Assembly (NCBI GenBank): GCA_900316355.1
Contig: ONCQ01000034.1
Span: 1-48,198, forward strand
Direction: 5' to 3'
Source of the DNA: an uncultured Prevotellaceae bacterium
GTDB lineage: Bacteria > Bacteroidota > Bacteroidia > Bacteroidales > Bacteroidaceae
Length of the DNA: 48,198 bases
Shown: piece by piece, positions 42,162 through 48,198 of the stretch
Position numbering within the stretch: position 1 is the stretch's first letter
Layout: every line of letters begins with the position of its first letter
Program-made: the position numbers and the translations under genes
The notes under the pieces: generated by a model
The model's input: only the letters and a program-made list of their open reading frames with translations
Told to the model about the DNA's origin: nothing
Databases searched by the model: none

Positions 42162-45100
42162 ATGTCCGAACTAAACACAAACGCTACAGTCACCCTCACT
42201 GTCAATGGCCGACAGGCTCAGGAGATGCTTGATAACCTCAAACAGAAGGCCACGCAGCTGGAAGCGGCCATTGACAAAGCCCGTCGCAGCGGGGACAAGG
42301 CCACGCTGAAACGCCTCCAGAAGGAACTCAACCAGACCAACGCACAAATCAAACAGATTCAGTCGGCAACTGCATCGGCAGAAGATGTCCTCCGACGCCT
42401 AGACCGGGCAACACCCAAGCAGCTGAATCAGACCCTGACAGTGCTTCGCCGCCAGCTCAACGGCATAGAGCGGGACAGCGAAGCATGGAATATCCAGGTG
42501 CAGAAGATCCAGAGGGTAAAGGCTGAGATTGACCGCGTAAACGCGGAACTCAGACAGTCGGAATCCCTGCTGCAACGGTTGAACCGGGGCTTCAACGAAT
42601 GGGGAGCAACCATCGCCACGGCTGCTGCTGCAGTGACTGGCCTTGTCATGGCCGGACGCTCGGCCGTGAATGCCTACGCGGAACTGGAACAGGAGATGGC
42701 CAATGTCAGTAAGTTCACATCCTTGCCAATGGAAAAGGTCAAGGAACTGAACGAGGAGATGAAGAAGATGAACACCAGAACATCGCTCATCGAACTGAAT
42801 AAGTACGCTGAGGATGCAGGAAAGCTGGGCATGAAGACAATTGAGGATATCATGGGATATGTCCGGGGTGCCGACCAGATCAATGTAGCCCTCGCTGACA
42901 TCGGTGACGGGGCAACACTTGTCCTCTCCAAGTTGAGTAGCATCTTCGGTATCAAGGATGAACTTGGCACGGAACAAGCGCTGTTGGCCATCGGTTCAAC
43001 GATAACGGAGCTGTCCCAGAACTGTACGGCTGGAAGTGAGTACCTGGCTAACTTCGCACGACGTATGGGTGGTGTGGGTAAGGCAGCAGGGATGACACTG
43101 CCGCAGCTTATCGCCATCGGTGCCGTCCTTGATGCAAACGGACAGGCAGCGGAGATGTCGGCTACGGCTGTGTCTAAGCTGATTATGGATGCCTATAAGG
43201 AGAGTGACAAGTTTGCCAAGGCATTGAACCTGAATGCGGAGCAGTTCAAGAAAGTCATGGCTGAGGATGCCAACGCGGGCTTCATCATGATTCTTGAACG
43301 TTTCAAGGAGATTGGCAACATGGACGCACTGGCTCCCGTGTTCAAGGACATGGGTGAAAACGGAGCACGTGCCTCACAGGTTATGGCTACGCTGGCCAAT
43401 AACATTGATATGGTGAAGTGGGAACAGGAAGAGGCACAGAAGGCCTTCGACAGTGCGACCAAGGTCACACAGATGTACGACATTCAGAACAACACGGCAC
43501 AGGCAGGTATCGAGAAAGCCCGTAAGCGGGTCAATGAGCTGGCTGTGGAGCTGGGAGAAAAGCTTCTTCCGGTGATGAAGCATATCTATACCTCCACATC
43601 ATTGAACTTGCGCTTCCTCAGTACCACGGTAACATTCATATCGGAACATCGCAAAGCCATCCTCTCTACAACAGCTGCTATTGCCACATATACCGTAGCG
43701 GTGAACCTGAGTACCATCAAACTGAAGGCACTCAATGCCTGGACCACCATCACCACAACGGCTACCAAGGCGTATGAGGTGGTGGTGACGCATCTGAAGA
43801 CTGCTCATCTTGCCTTGCAGGTAGGAGTGGCCAAACTGACAGGCAACTATGCCAAGCAAAACCTTCTTATGACGGATCTGAAGAAGAACACAGCGGCATT
43901 GACGAATATATATGCGCTGCTGGCGGCGGCTGTCGTGGCGGCAGGGGTGGCCATCGTCGCTTCGTTCAATAAGCAGAGCAAGGCACAGAAGCTACTTGCT
44001 GATATTGAGTCGGAAGCCAGACGCAATACGTCCGAGGACATCAAGCGTATTGAACTGCTGAAGTCCACCATAGAGAATGAGACTTTGAGCATTGACAACA
44101 GACGCAAGGCCATCGAGGAGCTGCAAAGTATCATCCCGGACTACCACGCCAGCCTCAGTGACGAAGGGGAACTGATAGGGCATAACGCCGAAGTGCTTGG
44201 CATCTATGTGGAACAGCTGAAGAACACGGCCAAGATACAGGCGGCATTGGCAAAGCTGCCTGAGGCCGAGGAACGTCTGCGCAAGATACAGAAGGAGGCT
44301 CCGACAAACCTTCAGGATGCGCTACTGTACGAACACCTGGAAGGACTCAATCCCGATGAAGCAGCAGGTAAGGCTAACGCTTCACCTACGGCTTATCGGG
44401 TGTTCCGGTCTCAGCTCAAAGAGGCTGAAAAGGAAGTGAAGCAGTTGAACCGTATCATTGATGACCTCACGGCACAGAACCAAGCCCTTGCAGACCAGGC
44501 AACGGCAATAAAGGTGGCAGAAGGGGATGGTGACGATGATGAAGATGAAGATGAAGATGAAGACGAGGACGAGAAGAACCGCGACAAGTTCAAAAAGGAA
44601 AAGGAATGGAAAGAGCGGGAAGAGGCACTGATCAGAATTGCCTACGCCAAGGGCGAAGCTGATTATGAACAGTACCAGAAACGAATCGAAGAGATAGCCG
44701 TGGAGTTCAACCGCAAGAAGCTGGAACATACAGACCTCACGGATCAGGAAAGAATCAGCATAGAGGCTGACTACTATGAAGCGCTGAGAGCGCAGACGGA
44801 AGCGGGACTGAAACGTACCCGAAAGGAAGAGGATGATGCCTATGAAGAAAGCCGGATAGCCCTTCAGCAGCGGTACATTGATGGGGAAATGGATACCAAG
44901 ACGTACCAGAGTTCCCTTCAGATGCTGGAACTGGAACATGCCCGCAAGGTCGTGAACATCTATCAGGAAGGAACGAAGGAACGTCTGCAGGCTGAGAAGG
45001 ATTATCATAGTAAGCTGTTGGCTGATGCCGAGCGCAGACGCAGGGAGTATGAGCAGAAAGAGAAGGAACACCAGCAGAAGTTAGAGAAAATCAAGAAGGA

Positions 45101-46181
45101 CTACTTTGGCTTGAACCTCGCAGAGAGGCAGCAGTCTTTGTCCCAAGATCTTGCGGCATTGCAGCAGGTGTATCAGGATGAGATACGCCTTGCCGGAAAC
45201 AATGCCAAGGAGAAACTGCGCATCGAAGAGGCGTATCAGAAAGCAAAGGCTGCACTGATACGCAAGTATGGCATGGAAGAGCTGAATGGGATGCAGAAGA
45301 GTACACAGGCAGTGGTCGAATGGATGGACTCAGACGGAGGGCAGGCCATACTTGAAAGCTTCGATACGATTGTGTCAGGCATGAGCAGCATCTTCAGCGG
45401 ACTGTCGGACATCATACAGTCTGAATTGGAGATACAGACTGCGGCCATCACACGTCGCTACGATGCTGAAATCTCCTTTGCCGAGGGGAATACGTACAAG
45501 GTGAAGAAACTGGAACGGGAGAAGGAACAGGAGATAGCCAAGATGAAGAACGAGGCAAACCGAAAGATGTTTGCCATGCAGGTGATTCAGGCCGTGGCAC
45601 AGACGGCGATGGCGGCTATCAATGCCTACAGTTCTGCGGCACAGGTGCCTATGATTGGCTATATCCTGGCACCTATTGCAGCGGCTATGGCCGTGGCTGC
45701 AGGTGCTATACAGATAGCGGCCATCAAGAAACAGCAACAGGCATCGGAGGCACAGGGATATGCCGAAGGTGGCTATACGCCCAAGGGACCGAAGGATCTG
45801 GAAGTCGGTGTCGTACATGCCGGGGAATGGGTGGCTTCACAGGCGCTGGTCAATTCGCCAGTGACACGTCCGATGATTGATGCGCTGGACTATGCGCAGA
45901 GAACCAACACAATCGGTACACTACGCAGTGAAGATGTCTCGCGCTCAATAACGGCTCCGGCTGTCATTGCCAGTCAGAGCACGGACGGACGATTGCAGAA
46001 GACGATGGCGGCAACGGCAGCGGCCATCGCTTCTTATTCGTCGGCTATTGACAAGCTGAACCGCAGACTGAATGAGCCGTTTGTTACTGTCAACACGGTT
46101 GAAGGGGATAAGGGGACGAAACAGGCTCAGGAGGAATATGATAACCTGATGCGGAACAAGACACCACGCTCACAGAGATAA
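42162..46181 (+). CDS. Phage tail tape-measure protein
   Basis: A 1339-residue protein that sets tail length and passes DNA or enters the membrane during infection. A coiled start (NGRQAQEMLDNLKQKATQLE), the PhageMin_Tail core (about 180-450; ELEQEMANVSKFTSLPMEKV, NKYAEDAGKLGM, FARRMGGVGKAAGMTLPQL), a hydrophobic segment (about 586-602), an acidic tract of Asp-Glu repeats (about 788-807), long charged coiled coils (808-1130), a second hydrophobic zone (about 1150-1190) and a glycine-rich end (YAEGGYTPKGPKDLEVGVVH) typical of the family. It is separated from the other tail-type genes by the lysis cassette, ardA and 2.5 kb of repeats, an unusual place. It is followed directly by the hub-like gene. 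Confidence 0.92.
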   Translation: MSELNTNATVTLTVNGRQAQEMLDNLKQKATQLEAAIDKARRSGDKATLKRLQKELNQTNAQIKQIQSATASAEDVLRRLDRATPKQLNQTLTVLRRQLNGIERDSEAWNIQVQKIQRVKAEIDRVNAELRQSESLLQRLNRGFNEWGATIATAAAAVTGLVMAGRSAVNAYAELEQEMANVSKFTSLPMEKVKELNEEMKKMNTRTSLIELNKYAEDAGKLGMKTIEDIMGYVRGADQINVALADIGDGATLVLSKLSSIFGIKDELGTEQALLAIGSTITELSQNCTAGSEYLANFARRMGGVGKAAGMTLPQLIAIGAVLDANGQAAEMSATAVSKLIMDAYKESDKFAKALNLNAEQFKKVMAEDANAGFIMILERFKEIGNMDALAPVFKDMGENGARASQVMATLANNIDMVKWEQEEAQKAFDSATKVTQMYDIQNNTAQAGIEKARKRVNELAVELGEKLLPVMKHIYTSTSLNLRFLSTTVTFISEHRKAILSTTAAIATYTVAVNLSTIKLKALNAWTTITTTATKAYEVVVTHLKTAHLALQVGVAKLTGNYAKQNLLMTDLKKNTAALTNIYALLAAAVVAAGVAIVASFNKQSKAQKLLADIESEARRNTSEDIKRIELLKSTIENETLSIDNRRKAIEELQSIIPDYHASLSDEGELIGHNAEVLGIYVEQLKNTAKIQAALAKLPEAEERLRKIQKEAPTNLQDALLYEHLEGLNPDEAAGKANASPTAYRVFRSQLKEAEKEVKQLNRIIDDLTAQNQALADQATAIKVAEGDGDDDEDEDEDEDEDEKNRDKFKKEKEWKEREEALIRIAYAKGEADYEQYQKRIEEIAVEFNRKKLEHTDLTDQERISIEADYYEALRAQTEAGLKRTRKEEDDAYEESRIALQQRYIDGEMDTKTYQSSLQMLELEHARKVVNIYQEGTKERLQAEKDYHSKLLADAERRRREYEQKEKEHQQKLEKIKKDYFGLNLAERQQSLSQDLAALQQVYQDEIRLAGNNAKEKLRIEEAYQKAKAALIRKYGMEELNGMQKSTQAVVEWMDSDGGQAILESFDTIVSGMSSIFSGLSDIIQSELEIQTAAITRRYDAEISFAEGNTYKVKKLEREKEQEIAKMKNEANRKMFAMQVIQAVAQTAMAAINAYSSAAQVPMIGYILAPIAAAMAVAAGAIQIAAIKKQQQASEAQGYAEGGYTPKGPKDLEVGVVHAGEWVASQALVNSPVTRPMIDALDYAQRTNTIGTLRSEDVSRSITAPAVIASQSTDGRLQKTMAATAAAIASYSSAIDKLNRRLNEPFVTVNTVEGDKGTKQAQEEYDNLMRNKTPRSQR

Positions 46182-46222
46182 TATAATGATTCGCGCACAC
46201 GCGCACGTAAAAGATTTAAGGT

Positions 46223-48070
46223 ATGACTATACTGATAGATGACAAGGAAGCCATCCTGAAGAAGGGGAGCAGCTTCGATTATATCTCAGAGAACAGACTG
46301 TTCACGGGCAGTGATTCCTATACGCTGACAATGACATTTCCATTGGCTGACTGCCCGCAGAACCGCGCCATCTTCGGCAATATTGACCGCAAGGATGTGG
46401 TCAAGGAGAAGGTGGTGTATGACTGTGTGATTACTCATGGCTCATTGTACCGCAGTGGAGTGGTGACAATTACGGAAATCAATGAGAAGGAGGTGAAGAC
46501 GCAGTTCCTGGAAGGGCGTTCAGCGCAAAACTTTGAAAGTACCTTTGATAACACGTACATCAATGAGTTCAATTGGGGCCAGTATTATGACGGGCTGGCG
46601 AAGAACGTGCCACCTGCTAATATGTGGACGATATACAATGACTCTAGTCCAAATTCCGTAGCACTGCCTTGGGTAAACTCTTATTCAGGCAACATCCAGA
46701 ATGAAGCGCGTTATGATAGCGGCCACGGTAACTATACGTGGGTGTATCGTCGGGGCAACGGAGAGAATAAGATGAAGCTCTCACAGCAGCCGTATCTCAT
46801 CTATGCCGTGGAGGAGATTCTGTTGGAGCAGGGCTATACGGCTGACCTGAGAGAGTGGAGGCAGTCGTATCACCGCTACATCCTGATCTGTAACACGCTG
46901 CCTGCCGCATGGGACATTCCATCGTTTGCCCGGGCGATGCCGCATTGGTCAATAACTGAGTTGCTGCATCAGATAGAGCTTCTGCTGAATGCTGAGTTTG
47001 ACATTGACCATAAGCGGAAGAAGGTGACGTTCCACTATACGGCTTCCGTGCTGCATGAGCTATATGATGAGGTCATCGATACGGTCATTGATGAGTATAA
47101 GGTGGATATATCCTCGGAGGCAAACGATAAGTTTCTGCCAGCCAAGAAGCGGCAGTTTGCAGACTGCGACCACAACGCCTGGAAGTATTATTCTTCGCCG
47201 TGGGTGCTCAATACGCTGTGGGATAAGATAAGGACATACGACACCATGAGCAGTTTCCTTGGTACTTGCAGAGATCTACAGACGGTCATCATGCAGTACA
47301 ATGACAGCCAGGAGCAACAGGAAAACATGGTGCTCATCCATCAGATTCACTATGTGCGCTCTGTAGATACATACTTCGCTTTCCGCAATACAAAGATGGT
47401 CACGAGGGAGGGCGTGACCGTGGTTGATGGTGATGTTCAACCGAGTGGAACATACTGGGTATATTCTCGCTCATACGCTCCGGTTCCCATCAACATCTTT
47501 GGCGACCGCAGCATCAGAGGTGGTGAGGACGAAGGAAAGATTCAGGAGATTAAGATGGTTCCGGCATGGCTGGACGAGACGGACGCGGAGCATGGCTTCA
47601 TGTTGTTCCTACAGATGAACAACTATGACGAGGCAGCGGAAGACAACCTCGGAGCAAGAGATGCTTCACAGCTGGTCAATCCGCTGCCGCTGGCCATCAT
47701 CGCACAAGGGGAGCAGCAGGGAGTCAAGGAATACTACGATAAGATATACCTTGCTTATTGGAACGGGCAGATACCACAGAACGAAGTGCCGATGCCGTGG
47801 GTCGATACGATTATGATAGATGCCAACTGGCATTATAAGCAATATCCGTCATCCCTGCGTTTCGATGGGCGGGATGCCATCAACTATCCGGCATACAACG
47901 TGGACTTGAAGAAGAAATATACATTCTCCTTCCTGTCTGACCACGTACCTAATCCACGCGCCATCTTCCATATTGACGGCTTCCGTTACATCTGTGAAAA
48001 AATAACCGCGACATTCACGGAAAATGGAATGTCGCGGAAGATGAAAGGGGTGTTCTACAAGCTCATTTGA
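46223..48070 (+). CDS. Tail hub / distal-tail-like phage protein
   Basis: A 615-residue protein. The N-terminal beta domain (SYTLTMTFPLADCPQNRAIF, VVYDCVITHGSLYRSGVVTI) looks like the first domain of gp27/hub-like proteins seen in Bacteroidetes phages, followed by PYLIYAVEEILLEQGY and a long beta-rich C-terminal region. The order tape measure then hub is standard. No hydrolase motif is seen. It ends with its stop 5-8 bases inside the convergent integrase gene, so the two overlap tail to tail. Confidence 0.6.
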   Translation: MTILIDDKEAILKKGSSFDYISENRLFTGSDSYTLTMTFPLADCPQNRAIFGNIDRKDVVKEKVVYDCVITHGSLYRSGVVTITEINEKEVKTQFLEGRSAQNFESTFDNTYINEFNWGQYYDGLAKNVPPANMWTIYNDSSPNSVALPWVNSYSGNIQNEARYDSGHGNYTWVYRRGNGENKMKLSQQPYLIYAVEEILLEQGYTADLREWRQSYHRYILICNTLPAAWDIPSFARAMPHWSITELLHQIELLLNAEFDIDHKRKKVTFHYTASVLHELYDEVIDTVIDEYKVDISSEANDKFLPAKKRQFADCDHNAWKYYSSPWVLNTLWDKIRTYDTMSSFLGTCRDLQTVIMQYNDSQEQQENMVLIHQIHYVRSVDTYFAFRNTKMVTREGVTVVDGDVQPSGTYWVYSRSYAPVPINIFGDRSIRGGEDEGKIQEIKMVPAWLDETDAEHGFMLFLQMNNYDEAAEDNLGARDASQLVNPLPLAIIAQGEQQGVKEYYDKIYLAYWNGQIPQNEVPMPWVDTIMIDANWHYKQYPSSLRFDGRDAINYPAYNVDLKKKYTFSFLSDHVPNPRAIFHIDGFRYICEKITATFTENGMSRKMKGVFYKLI

Positions 48071-48198
48071 ATATCCCTTTGAGAGAGTTTGCGTGACGGA
48101 CAATTGTTGATTTCAGGATCTTTGCATATATCTGAGTGGTTTGGATATTCTTGTGTCCAAGCATCCTTGCCACATTCTCAATAGGAACGTCATGTGCC
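48063..48198 (-). CDS. Tyrosine recombinase (integrase), 3' end only
   Basis: The last 44 codons of a minus-strand gene that continues beyond the window: DVPIENVARMLGHKNIQTTQ then IYAKILKSTIVRHANSLKG. This is the C-terminal signature of phage/transposon-type tyrosine recombinases, with the conserved H of LGHKN and the catalytic Tyr of IYA. It is read toward the phage genes and its stop (48063-48065) overlaps the hub-like gene. It supports an integrative element whose right end is near or beyond 48.2 kb. The first codons are outside view. Confidence 0.85.
   Translation of the reverse strand, partial: AHDVPIENVARMLGHKNIQTTQIYAKILKSTIVRHANSLKGIFK

Noticed and set aside
1..48198. tRNA or rRNA genes
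   Set aside because: I found no cloverleaf-like or rRNA-like sequence by reading both strands, though a dedicated search was not possible.

Overview
The window looks like a chromosome segment from a Prevotella-type member of the Bacteroidales. The grounds are Bacteroidetes promoters (TAnnTTTG), large secreted glycoside hydrolases ending in a short C-terminal sorting-like module (LSGR...GIYI..GKK), a propeller/Y_Y_Y/AraC regulator, and a Bacteroidales-style tyrosine integrase. This assignment is inferred from family knowledge, not from a database search.

Region 1 (about 0.7-23.5 kb) is a polysaccharide-utilisation locus without a SusC/SusD pair. A transmembrane propeller-AraC regulator (728-3478, minus) faces a GH-A clan hydrolase (3660-8207), a 68-residue peptide (8248-8454) and a GH115 alpha-glucuronidase (8460-13286). 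Then follow a non-catalytic secreted protein (13525-15180) with a second small peptide (15197-15382), a GH43-CBM32 protein (15515-17701), a double-GH43 protein (17717-19996) and a GH128-like enzyme (20159-23521). Four promoters in this locus (TTTG at 3615, 13393, 15486 and 20106) share one layout: an inverted pair of 13-bp half-sites, then exactly 44 bp to the TTTG of the -7 box, with a degenerate third half-site 21 bp downstream of the palindrome. This is the strongest unannotated signal I found and probably defines the regulon of the divergent regulator. The enzyme set fits type II arabinogalactan or glucuronoarabinoxylan.

Region 2 (23.8-26.9 kb) is a tightly coupled operon: a YgbA_NO-type protein, a NifX-like protein, an MBL-fold hydrolase, a VOC protein, a small unknown, an internally deleted MmcQ/YjbR remnant and an EFR1-type flavodoxin-ferredoxin. 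It suggests anaerobic redox or nitrosative-stress functions.

Region 3 (about 27.6 kb to the window end) is a phage-derived element: small accessory genes, a portal-like protein, several structural-type proteins, a tail-fibre-like protein, a holin/amidase/u-spanin lysis cassette, ArdA, a 2.5-kb repeat-rich non-coding stretch, a tape-measure protein, a tail-hub-like protein, and the 3' end of a tyrosine integrase entering from the right. No terminase, major capsid protein or prohead protease is recognisable. The element is rich in palindromic repeats: a hairpin array at 33.4-34.1 kb, two related hairpins (one inside the spanin gene), an inverted repeat over the spanin start, an exact 100-bp tandem repeat at 41.2-41.7 kb, and a duplicated divergent-promoter module.
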